From: Sphingomonas sp.
Lineage (GTDB): Bacteria; Pseudomonadota; Alphaproteobacteria; Sphingomonadales; Sphingomonadaceae
Assembly (NCBI GenBank): GCA_025356055.1
Contig: JANXUU010000028.1
Span: forward strand, 1-41,226
DNA: 41,226 nt
Direction: 5' to 3'
The translations under genes and the position numbers were made by a program. This document shows, piece after piece, positions 34,352 through 41,226 of this stretch (position 1 is its first letter; each line of letters starts with the position of its first letter). The notes beneath the pieces were generated by a model. That model was not told the DNA's origin and did not search any database. It saw nothing but the letters and a program-made list of their open reading frames with translations.

Positions 34352-35378
34352 TACAGGCGCCATGCGGATGGCAGGTCGCGAGCAGTTGGTCCTCGCCACC
34401 CGGCCAGCATTTGAGCCGCAAGGTCGGGTCCTGTTCGTCGGGCGTTCGCTCGAACCGCAGCCATCCGATCGGTGCGCGTTCGGTGGCCCGCTCCCCCGCC
34501 CGCTCGATCGCCGAAGCGACTCGCTGCTGGCTCGCCGGGGGGAAATATTGGAAGGCGATCGAATGATAGAAGAGGCGGCTGGTGCCTTCTGGTTGGGCCT
34601 CGGCTAGCTTCACTTCGATCCACGAAGCCGCGTCGTCGGTGTCGATGGTCACAGGCTGCGCCTCCGCGACCTTGAGTGCCGCCTCGAGCTGGGCAATCCG
34701 CTGCGCCTGGTCGGCCCACACGAAGGCGAGCAGCCGGTCGCCGTCGCTAAGCGGATCGAGCGGCGTCAGGTCGACGCCATGACGCCCGATCACCTCGATC
34801 TTCGCCTCGGGCGGCGGCGGTCCGGTCCACTCGGGCTTGAGTTGAAGTGGCGACGACGGATCGCCCGTCTGAAGACCGCCTAGATCAAAGCCGAAGCGAT
34901 CCATCCCGAGGTTCAGCCCCGCGCTCGCACCAAGCTCGAACAGCGCGACGGGCAGCGGAAATCGCCAGGCGAAGGCCAGTACCCCCGCGAACAGCGCATT
35001 TGATCGTCCGACCTCGTTGGTCTGCGGCGGCCGGTCAAGCCACTCGGCAAGCCCCGGCGACACCATCGCCTCGTCGATCGCCGCGCCCAGCCGCTCAGTC
35101 TCGGGCATTGCATTGGGCGGGTAGCAGGCAGCAAGCGCCGACAGCGTCCCCGCCCGAACCCCGGCATGCAGCCCGCCGCACATCCTGAGCGGCACCGCAT
35201 CGCCCGATGGCCGTGGATCGCCCGGCCACGAGATCAGTCGCCGCGCAACCTCGCCTTCGGGCCACTCGCGTTCCGCCAGCAGGTCGCACACCGCAGCGGT
35301 CAGCGGCGAGCCGAGCGCCCGACACCACCCCGCCTGCTCAGCAAAGGCGGCGCGCACATCAGCCGCGGAGTCGTGCAC
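34320..35378 (-). CDS. DUF2332 family protein
   Basis: Uncharacterised family; no function is claimed. The 352-residue product has AAFAEQAGWCRALGSPLTAA at its start, then PFELGASAGLNL-like VALFELGASAGLNLGMDRFG, a glycine-rich loop reminiscent of SAM-dependent methyltransferase motif I. RLFYHSIAFQYFPP follows. The start is placed at GTG 35378 ([12 protein letters not shown]); this overlaps the pheT stop by 20 bp. The frame is open to 35417 inside pheT. Confidence 0.82.
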   Translation of the reverse strand: MHDSAADVRAAFAEQAGWCRALGSPLTAAVCDLLAEREWPEGEVARRLISWPGDPRPSGDAVPLRMCGGLHAGVRAGTLSALAACYPPNAMPETERLGAAIDEAMVSPGLAEWLDRPPQTNEVGRSNALFAGVLAFAWRFPLPVALFELGASAGLNLGMDRFGFDLGGLQTGDPSSPLQLKPEWTGPPPPEAKIEVIGRHGVDLTPLDPLSDGDRLLAFVWADQAQRIAQLEAALKVAEAQPVTIDTDDAASWIEVKLAEAQPEGTSRLFYHSIAFQYFPPASQQRVASAIERAGERATERAPIGWLRFERTPDEQDPTLRLKCWPGGEDQLLATCHPHGACINWLGDAPAR

Positions 35379-37731
35379 CCAGCTTCCCGGCCGCAGCGAC
35401 GATCTTCGCCGACACATCGGCGATCTCGGCGTCGGTAAAGCTTTTCTCGCCCGGCTGGAGAGTGACTTCCACGGCCAGGCTTAGCCCCGCGTCGCTCTCG
35501 AACCGGTCGAACAGTCGTGCGCCCACGATGACCGCCTTGTCCGCCCCCCGCACCGCGCGCATGAGCGCGTCGGCGGTGACCGCCGCAGGCACGAAAAACG
35601 CGAAATCGCGTGTCACTGGCTGAAGCGCCGGTGGCGTGAAGGCCGCCCGCGCCCGTCCGCTCGACCGAGGCGCGGGGATGGCGTCAAGGTAGATTTCGGC
35701 GGCAATCGTCCCGGCGGGGGCGTCAATTTCCTTTGCCAGGCGCGGGTGAAGCTCGCCGAATGCGGCGAGGATCGTCTTCGGCCCGAGTCCGAGCGTTGCC
35801 GAGCGTCCGGGGTGCCAGGTCGGTCCCGCATCTGGAGTGAGGGTCAGGTTCGCCACCGGCGCGCCCGCCGCCTCGAGAAGCGCGATCACATCCGCCTTGG
35901 CATCATAGACATCGAACGCGCTCGCCTTGCCCGACTGCCAGTTGCGCGTTGTCCGCTCGCCCGCCAGCAAAACCGCCACAGTCGCGCGTTCGCCCTCGGC
36001 AAGATATCGCCGGCCGATCTCGAATAGCCGGATCGATGTCGCCCCGCGATCGGCATTGCGCCGCGCCGCTGCGACCAGCCCGGGGAGCAGCGACGGCCGC
36101 ATCGCCTTCATTTCCTCGCTAATCGGATTGGCCAGGATCCACGCTGCCCCGCCGAATCGATCGGCGTCGGCGGATGGGATGAAGCTCCAGTTGATCGCCT
36201 CGTCGAGACCGCGCGCGGCGGCCGCCCGCCGCACCCGCCGCTCGATCAGTTGCGAGCGGGTTGCGGTCGGCTTGGCGACCCCTTCCGCGCGCGGCAGCGG
36301 GGTCGAGGGGATATGGTCGAAGCCGATGATCCGTGTGACTTCCTCGACCAGGTCGGCCGGCCCATCGATGTCACGCCGCCAGCTCGGCACGACCGCATCG
36401 TGACCGTCGAAGACGAAACCGAGCGATTCGAGGATCGCGCGCTGGCGACCTTCGGCTACCTCAATTCCCCCAAGCGCCAGCGTTAGCTCCGGGTTGAACG
36501 CAATTTTCCTGGGCTCCAGCGGCGGTCGGCCTGCTCGGGTCACCGGGCTGACCGTGCCGCCGCAATGCTCGACGACCAGCCGCGTCGCGATGGCCAGTCC
36601 CTCGTCGAGAAACGCCGGATCAACCCCCCGCTCGAACCGCTGGCGCGCATCGCTTGTCAGGTTCAGCTTCTGCCCGGTCCGCGCAATCCGTGGCGGGTCG
36701 AAATAAGCACATTCAATGATGATGTCCGTGGTTGAACCGGACACGCCGCTGTGCTCGCCGCCCATGATCCCGCCGATGTCGTGGACTCGGCGCTCATCGG
36801 CAATGACGGTCATTGTCGCGTCGAGCGTGTACTCCTTGCCGTTAAGTGCGAGCAGTTTCTCTCCGTCGCGGGCCCTGCGCGCAATCAATCCTCCGTCAAG
36901 TTTTGCACGGTCATAGACATGGAGCGGCCGGCCGAGATCGATCGACACGAAGTTGGTAATATCGACCAGAGCAGAGATTGGTTTCTGCCCCGCGGCCTTT
37001 AGTTTCGCCAGCATCCACGGAGGCGACGTACCATTGGTCAGGCCCGACGCAGCCTGCGCGAAGAAAGCAGGGCAGCCTTCGGGATCATCGATCCGCACTG
37101 ATGGTGCCTCGCCGTTCATTGCCAGCGGTGCGCGCTCCTCCATCTTGTAAACTGCTGCAAGCGGCTTCAGCGTTCCCAGTCCCGCCGCCGCCAGGTCGCG
37201 CGCAATTCCGCGCACCCCCATGCAATCTTGGCGGTTAGGCGTGATCGCGACGTCGAACACCGGGTCGTCGAGCCCGGCATAATCGGCGAAGCTGGCGCCC
37301 ACCGGGGCATCGGCGGCAAGTTCGATGATGCCGTCATGCTCCTCGCCGAGCATCAGCTCGCGCACCGAACACATCATGCCGTTCGATTCGACCCCGCGGA
37401 TCGAAGCCTTCTTGAGCACCATATCGCTGCCCGGGACATAGGCGCCGGGTCCACCGAACACCCCGATCATCCCCGCGCGGGCATTGGGCGCGCCGCATAC
37501 CACCTGCAGCGGCGCGCCGTCGCCGGTGTCGACCGTCAGTACCTGCAGCTTGTCGGCCTGCGGGTGGGGCGCGGCGGTGAGCACCTTCGCCACCTTGAAC
37601 GGGGCGAGCGCCTCGGCCGGATTGTCGATCCCCTCGACCTCCAGCCCGATGCGGTTGAGCAAGTCGGCGACCGCTACTGCATTGGCATCGGTGTCGAGAT
37701 GATCCTTGAGCCACGACAGCGAAAATTTCAT
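35359..37731 (-). CDS. pheT: Phenylalanyl-tRNA synthetase beta subunit
   Basis: Beta subunit of the alpha2-beta2 enzyme that charges tRNA-Phe, containing the editing site. The 790-residue protein begins [20 protein letters not shown]. It has the tRNA-binding EMAP-like domain ([20 protein letters not shown]), the B3/B4 editing region ([20 protein letters not shown]) and B5. The C-terminal anticodon-recognition (ferredoxin-fold) domain starts [15 protein letters not shown] 37731 overlaps the pheS stop by ATGA. Length is normal. Confidence 0.97.
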   Translation of the reverse strand: MKFSLSWLKDHLDTDANAVAVADLLNRIGLEVEGIDNPAEALAPFKVAKVLTAAPHPQADKLQVLTVDTGDGAPLQVVCGAPNARAGMIGVFGGPGAYVPGSDMVLKKASIRGVESNGMMCSVRELMLGEEHDGIIELAADAPVGASFADYAGLDDPVFDVAITPNRQDCMGVRGIARDLAAAGLGTLKPLAAVYKMEERAPLAMNGEAPSVRIDDPEGCPAFFAQAASGLTNGTSPPWMLAKLKAAGQKPISALVDITNFVSIDLGRPLHVYDRAKLDGGLIARRARDGEKLLALNGKEYTLDATMTVIADERRVHDIGGIMGGEHSGVSGSTTDIIIECAYFDPPRIARTGQKLNLTSDARQRFERGVDPAFLDEGLAIATRLVVEHCGGTVSPVTRAGRPPLEPRKIAFNPELTLALGGIEVAEGRQRAILESLGFVFDGHDAVVPSWRRDIDGPADLVEEVTRIIGFDHIPSTPLPRAEGVAKPTATRSQLIERRVRRAAAARGLDEAINWSFIPSADADRFGGAAWILANPISEEMKAMRPSLLPGLVAAARRNADRGATSIRLFEIGRRYLAEGERATVAVLLAGERTTRNWQSGKASAFDVYDAKADVIALLEAAGAPVANLTLTPDAGPTWHPGRSATLGLGPKTILAAFGELHPRLAKEIDAPAGTIAAEIYLDAIPAPRSSGRARAAFTPPALQPVTRDFAFFVPAAVTADALMRAVRGADKAVIVGARLFDRFESDAGLSLAVEVTLQPGEKSFTDAEIADVSAKIVAAAGKLGARLRG

Positions 37732-38810
37732 GCCCCCACTCCCCCGCTGAGCGTGGGCACGTCGAGCGCCGAAAATCCGTAATGCTTCATCCAGCGCAGG
37801 TCGCCGTCGAAGAAGGCGCGCAAGTCGCTCATGCCATATTTGAGCATCGCCAGCCGGTCGACTCCGGTCCCGAATGCGAAACCCTGCCACTCGGCGGGGT
37901 CCAGCCCGCATGCTTCAATCACCGTGCGGTGGACCATCCCGGAACCGAGCACTTCCATCCATCCTTCGGACCCGCCAACCACGCGCCGTCCCTTTTCCAT
38001 CGACCAGCCGATGTCGATCTCGGCCGATGGCTCGGTGAACGGGAAGTAAGATGGGCGCAGGCGGATGACGATGTCGTCGCGCTCGAAAAAGGCTTTCAGG
38101 AACGTCTCCAGGGTCCATTTCAGATGGCCCATGGTGATGCCCTTGTCGATCACCAGCCCCTCGATCTGGTGGAACATCGGGGTGTGGGTCGCGTCGCTGT
38201 CGCTGCGATAGACGCGGCCCGGTGCAATGATCCGGATCGGCGGCTTTTGTCCCAACATCGTGCGGATCTGGACGGGCGAAGTGTGTGTGCGCAGGACCAT
38301 TGGCCGCTCATGCTCGCCGGCGAGGTAGTCATCGCCCGCCGCCGTGCGGGCGTTCACATAAAACGTATCGTGCATCGCCCGCGCGGGATGGGTTTCGGGA
38401 ATGTTGAGCGCGGTGAAATTGTGCCAGTCGTCCTCGATCTCCGGCCCTTCCGCGACCGCGAAACCCATGTCGGCGAAGATCTCGGTCAGCTCGTCCATCA
38501 CCTGGCTGACCGGGTGGACCGAGCCCCGCGGCATCTCCCGAGCCGGGAGCGACAGGTCGAGCCGTTCGGTTGCCAGCCGCGCATCCAGCTCCGCCGCCTC
38601 GAGTTCGGTCTTGCGCGCCGCGATCGCTCGCGTCACTTCCTCGCGCCGTGCATGAATCTTCGGACCGTCCACCGCGCGCTGCTCAGGCGTCATTCCGCCA
38701 AGCGACTTCAGCAGCGCGGTAATCTCCCCTGACTTGCCCAATGCGGCCACGCGCACTGCATCAAGGTCCGGGAGCGTACCGGCGGCGGCAATCTGGTCGA
38801 GGATCGTCAT
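37728..38810 (-). CDS. pheS: Phenylalanyl-tRNA synthetase alpha subunit
   Basis: Catalytic subunit for charging tRNA-Phe. The 360-residue product begins [20 protein letters not shown] with the N-terminal coiled coil ([20 protein letters not shown]). Class II motifs follow: [12 protein letters not shown] and [14 protein letters not shown], then [34 protein letters not shown] and the C-terminal [20 protein letters not shown]. The frame is open upstream but overlaps the regulator gene in another frame; ATG 38810 is the family start. It is separated from rplT by two unrelated genes. Confidence 0.97.
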   Translation of the reverse strand: MTILDQIAAAGTLPDLDAVRVAALGKSGEITALLKSLGGMTPEQRAVDGPKIHARREEVTRAIAARKTELEAAELDARLATERLDLSLPAREMPRGSVHPVSQVMDELTEIFADMGFAVAEGPEIEDDWHNFTALNIPETHPARAMHDTFYVNARTAAGDDYLAGEHERPMVLRTHTSPVQIRTMLGQKPPIRIIAPGRVYRSDSDATHTPMFHQIEGLVIDKGITMGHLKWTLETFLKAFFERDDIVIRLRPSYFPFTEPSAEIDIGWSMEKGRRVVGGSEGWMEVLGSGMVHRTVIEACGLDPAEWQGFAFGTGVDRLAMLKYGMSDLRAFFDGDLRWMKHYGFSALDVPTLSGGVGA

Positions 38811-38851
38811 GGCTGGCGCTCTAGCCGCTGCGGACCCCGAATTGCAAAACC

Positions 38852-40264
38852 CTACGCCGGAACGAACGGATAGGGCGAGATCGTCTTGCGATTTTCGTCG
38901 ACCGCCAGCGTCCGGCCGGCTGGCGCCGTTGCACGCTGGGGGCAGTTCATTCGCGGGCACAGCGCGCACGCCGGGCCGACCGCAGTGATCGGCGGGTTGG
39001 CCAGGTCGATCCCCGCCGCGCAATGCAACTTCCCGGCATAGCGCAACTCGCACCCGAGCCCGACCGCGAGCAATCCGTCGGATTGGACATCGGGCCGGAT
39101 GGGCCGCTCGATCGTCCGCGAAATGGTGAAGAAGCGCTGCCCGTCGGGGGTCTCGATGACCTGGCTGATCGCTTTGCCCGCATTCTGGAACGCGGCGTGC
39201 AAATTCCACCGCGGGCATGTCCCGCCGAAGCGCGAAAAGGGAAAGCTGCTTCCCGCATAGCGTTTGGAAATATTCCCCGCCGCATCGACCCGGATCATGA
39301 AAAACGGCACCCCGCGCGCTCCGTCGCGGCTCAATGTCGTCAGCCGGTGTGCAACCTGTTCGACGTTCGCGCCATACTCCCCGCACAATCGGTCGATCGA
39401 ATAATCATACTCGTCGGCCGAGGCGAGGAAGCGGCCATAAGGCATGATGATCGCGCCTGCGGCATAGTTGGCCAGGCTGACGTGCAGCAAATGACGCGAT
39501 CCCTGGTCGGGCGGCGCGGCGGCGGCGACGACCCGCTGGATGACCTCGCGAAACTCGACCATCGCCAGCTGATACGCCAGTCCGAAGGTGCGATTCTCGC
39601 TCCGCAGCAGCGACGACAGCAGGAACACCCGTCGCTCGGGATCATAATATTGCGTCGTCTCGCCCAGCTGTGACGGATTTACGACCCTTGCCGAAATCCC
39701 CCACGCGTCCTTGAGCCTTCGCCGAAGGGGCTCGGCGATCGACAGCGCGTCGGCCATCGCCACCCCGAGCGTCTCGGCGCACTCCTCGAGCTCGGGGAAA
39801 TGATTGCTCGATTCCTGGATATAGTCGCGCACCCACGTCTCGGGCGTGATCAGCGCGCGCGGATCCTCACCATCCTCGCCGTGCGACCGGCGCTGGAGAT
39901 CGCGCAACGCGGTGTACAGCCGCGCCACCCCGTCGGCCACCGTCGGCGCATTATTCGCCAGCTCGACCAGCTCGAACCGCGATACGCCAAGGTCGGCGAA
40001 CATCGGGTCGGAGAAGATCTCGGCGAGCTGCTCGGCGCCCGCGCCGTCATTGCCTTCGGCAGCGAAGGTCTTGACGTTGACGTCGAACACTTCGGCCAGC
40101 CGCAGCAGGACTCCTGCGGTCACCGGCCGCTGGTTGCGTTCAAGGTGATTGAGGTACGACGCCGAGATGCCGAGCTGCGCGGCCATCGCGCTTTGCTGCA
40201 GCTCGCGTTCGCGGCGGAGGCGCTTCAAGCGAGCACCAAGGAACAGTTTGCGTTGAGCGACCAT
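38852..40264 (-). CDS. XRE-family regulator with ScfR/DUF2083 domain
   Basis: Transcriptional regulator of the RamB/ScfR type, some of which control short-chain fatty acid or acetate/propionate metabolism. The 470-residue product has an N-terminal XRE helix-turn-helix ([20 protein letters not shown], then [20 protein letters not shown]). An IrrE/ImmA-like middle (residues about 190-290) has a degraded motif in which [12 protein letters not shown] replaces a clear HExxH. The cysteine-bearing DUF2083 C terminus ([31 protein letters not shown]) could bind metal or Fe-S. ATG 40264 is chosen. An inverted repeat sits just upstream. Confidence 0.88.
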   Translation of the reverse strand: MVAQRKLFLGARLKRLRRERELQQSAMAAQLGISASYLNHLERNQRPVTAGVLLRLAEVFDVNVKTFAAEGNDGAGAEQLAEIFSDPMFADLGVSRFELVELANNAPTVADGVARLYTALRDLQRRSHGEDGEDPRALITPETWVRDYIQESSNHFPELEECAETLGVAMADALSIAEPLRRRLKDAWGISARVVNPSQLGETTQYYDPERRVFLLSSLLRSENRTFGLAYQLAMVEFREVIQRVVAAAAPPDQGSRHLLHVSLANYAAGAIIMPYGRFLASADEYDYSIDRLCGEYGANVEQVAHRLTTLSRDGARGVPFFMIRVDAAGNISKRYAGSSFPFSRFGGTCPRWNLHAAFQNAGKAISQVIETPDGQRFFTISRTIERPIRPDVQSDGLLAVGLGCELRYAGKLHCAAGIDLANPPITAVGPACALCPRMNCPQRATAPAGRTLAVDENRKTISPYPFVPA

Positions 40265-40272
40265 GCTGTAGC

Positions 40273-40291
40273 TTGTGAATGATTTACACAA
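40273..40291. promoter_or_regulatory. Inverted repeat upstream of XRE regulator
   Basis: TTGTG (40273-40277) and CACAA (40287-40291) are inverted with a 9-base spacer, beginning 9 bp upstream of the regulator start codon. A wider pair CTTGTG/CACAAG (40272-40277 and 40294-40299) is also present. Autoregulation is inferred from position only. Confidence 0.4.
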
Positions 40292-40397
40292 ACCACAAGT
40301 CACTTCGCGGCGGCTTCGCACTTTTCAGTGCGACTGTGACAGGAAAATAACGCTGGAGAGTTCAACGATAAATGTCAGCACACAAAGGAGTTTTGCA

Positions 40398-40601
40398 ATG
40401 GAACGGCGTTACTGGGTCATCGGCGGGGACTATAGCGACTGCGACTTCGGCGCACTCGAGCCCGGCTCGGAGCAGATCAGTGGCCCGTTCAACTGCGAAG
40501 TAAAAGCGCGCACCGAGTGGCAGCGGCTGACGTTCCGCGACAAGGCGGGCGCCACCACCCGCTTCACCATTGCCGCCGAGCCCGAGCGCATCTGGCAATA
40601 G
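40398..40601 (+). CDS. DUF4170 family protein
   Basis: Short cytoplasmic protein of a family found mostly in alphaproteobacteria; function unknown. The 67-residue product reads MERRYWVIGGDYSDCDFGAL, then SGPFNCEVKARTEWQRLTF, matching DUF4170. ATG 40398 is preceded by AGGAG at 40386-40390 with 7-base spacing, which overrides the longer open frame from 40275. It is divergent from the XRE regulator and followed by a hairpin. Confidence 0.85.
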   Translation: MERRYWVIGGDYSDCDFGALEPGSEQISGPFNCEVKARTEWQRLTFRDKAGATTRFTIAAEPERIWQ

Positions 40602-40641
40602 GCAAGAGTTAGGAGAGGACGCCGCAAGAGCATCCGACTAA

Positions 40642-40673
40642 GGGGGCGTCACGGGCAACCGAGGCGCCCTTTT
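40642..40673 (+). terminator. Probable terminator after DUF4170 gene
   Basis: GGGCG (40644-40648) pairs with CGCCC (40665-40669), the latter followed by TTTT. The stem is short and the loop 16 bases long, so it is weaker than the other terminators here. Confidence 0.55.
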
Positions 40674-40701
40674 CTAAACTGCAGCGCGAACCGTACAAAT
40701 G

Positions 40702-40732
40702 AAAAGGGCGTCCCAGCATTGCCGGAACGCCC
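40702..40732 (-). terminator. Intrinsic terminator after rplT
   Basis: On the minus strand GGGCGTTCC pairs with GGGACGCCC (9 bp including one G-U) around a 9-base loop, followed by TTTT. In + coordinates the arms are 40706-40714 and 40724-40732. It ends the rpmI-rplT transcript. Confidence 0.85.
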
Positions 40733-40756
40733 CAATTCTTTGCCTGCTTTTTCCGC

Positions 40757-41146
40757 TCAAGCGGCAACGGCAGCCGTGCGATCGCCCTCGTTCGGCAGAT
40801 GCGCTTTCGCCTGCGCGATGAGCGCGGAGAAGGCTTCGCCCTCGTGCATCGCAATGTCGGCCAGGACTTTCCGGTCGAGGTCGATGTTCGCCAGCTTCAT
40901 CGCGTGAATGAACTGGCCATAGGTCAGTCCCTCGGCGCGAACCGCAGCGTTGATGCGCTGGATCCACAAGGCGCGGAAGCTGCGCTTCTTAACCTTGCGA
41001 TCGCGATAGGCATATTGCCCGGCCTTTTCGACAGCCTGGCGGGCGATGCGAATCGTGTTCTTGCGACGGCCGTAATAGCCCTTCGCATTGTCCAGGATCC
41101 GCTTGTGCTTGGCGCGGGTGGTTACACCCCGTTTGACGCGTGCCAT
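40757..41146 (-). CDS. rplT: 50S ribosomal protein L20
   Basis: Assembly and structural protein of the large ribosomal subunit, binding 23S rRNA. The 129-residue product begins [20 protein letters not shown], then [20 protein letters not shown] and the conserved [20 protein letters not shown]. The tail after LADIAMHEG is Ala-rich and slightly longer than in E. coli (118 residues). It starts 13 bp after the rpmI stop and is followed by an intrinsic terminator. Confidence 0.98.
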   Translation of the reverse strand: MARVKRGVTTRAKHKRILDNAKGYYGRRKNTIRIARQAVEKAGQYAYRDRKVKKRSFRALWIQRINAAVRAEGLTYGQFIHAMKLANIDLDRKVLADIAMHEGEAFSALIAQAKAHLPNEGDRTAAVAA

Positions 41147-41159
41147 GTTCCGCTAGCTC

Positions 41160-41226
41160 CTAATTGAGGCCGTAGGGGGCCCAGAGCTTCACCCGGGCCG
41201 TATCGGCCTTGGCGAGCACTTCGGTA
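41160..41226 (-). CDS. rpmI: 50S ribosomal protein L35, C-terminal end only
   Basis: The last 21 codons of a leftward gene whose start is beyond the window: EVLAKADTARVKLWAPYGLN then TAG at 41160-41162. The ending VLAKAD...VK.WAPYGL fits the sphingomonad form of L35, and the position 13 bp before rplT is the usual rpmI-rplT order. Confidence 0.85.
   Translation of the reverse strand, partial: TEVLAKADTARVKLWAPYGLN

Overview
The window is a GC-rich alphaproteobacterial chromosome segment, most likely from the Sphingomonadales. The basis is gene order and protein style (the mnmE-mnmG-rsmG-parA-parB block, rho-hemJ-hemE, maf-aroE-coaE-dnaQ, and a DUF4402/chaperone/usher locus), not a database match. 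No insertion sequence, prophage or CRISPR array was seen.

Left part (1-13478): the 3' end of leuS, then lptE and holA on the + strand. After these comes a leftward block holding parB, parA, rsmG, mnmG, mnmE, a terC-family gene with a decayed fragment beside it, rho, hemJ and hemE. Two parS palindromes lie in this block, one inside rsmG and one between mnmG and mnmE. The gap 13479-13787 between hemE (leftward) and maf (rightward) has an AT-rich end, one perfect and one near-perfect DnaA box, and divergent transcription on both sides. It is the best candidate for the chromosomal replication origin.

Middle (13788-23755): a rightward series of maf, aroE, coaE, dnaQ, hpf, ptsN, a DUF1491 gene, a SleB-type hydrolase and an mmcB-like gene. 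An ankyrin-repeat gene, a YcgN-family gene, a YgjP-like metalloprotease gene, a class A penicillin-binding protein gene and msrB follow.

Accessory part (23818-30651): three DUF4402 secreted proteins, a PapD-like chaperone and a large usher-like outer-membrane protein form a surface-fibre assembly locus. Strong intrinsic terminators separate the subunit genes. Next come a 26-bp tandem repeat, a decayed glycosyltransferase-like membrane protein gene, tRNA-Leu(GAG) and a small secreted protein gene preceded by a long palindrome.

Right part (30652-41226): a zinc-ribbon protein gene divergent from ftsE-ftsX-ydcF-plsC, a DUF2332 gene, pheT, pheS, an XRE/ScfR-type regulator, a DUF4170 gene, rplT and the 3' end of rpmI. 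Many genes in the window are joined by 4-bp ATGA or GTGA stop/start overlaps, so translational coupling is widespread. The most unusual DNA is a 77-bp tandem repeat built from the lptE signal-peptide start, and a related-looking 33-bp in-frame tandem repeat inside leuS.
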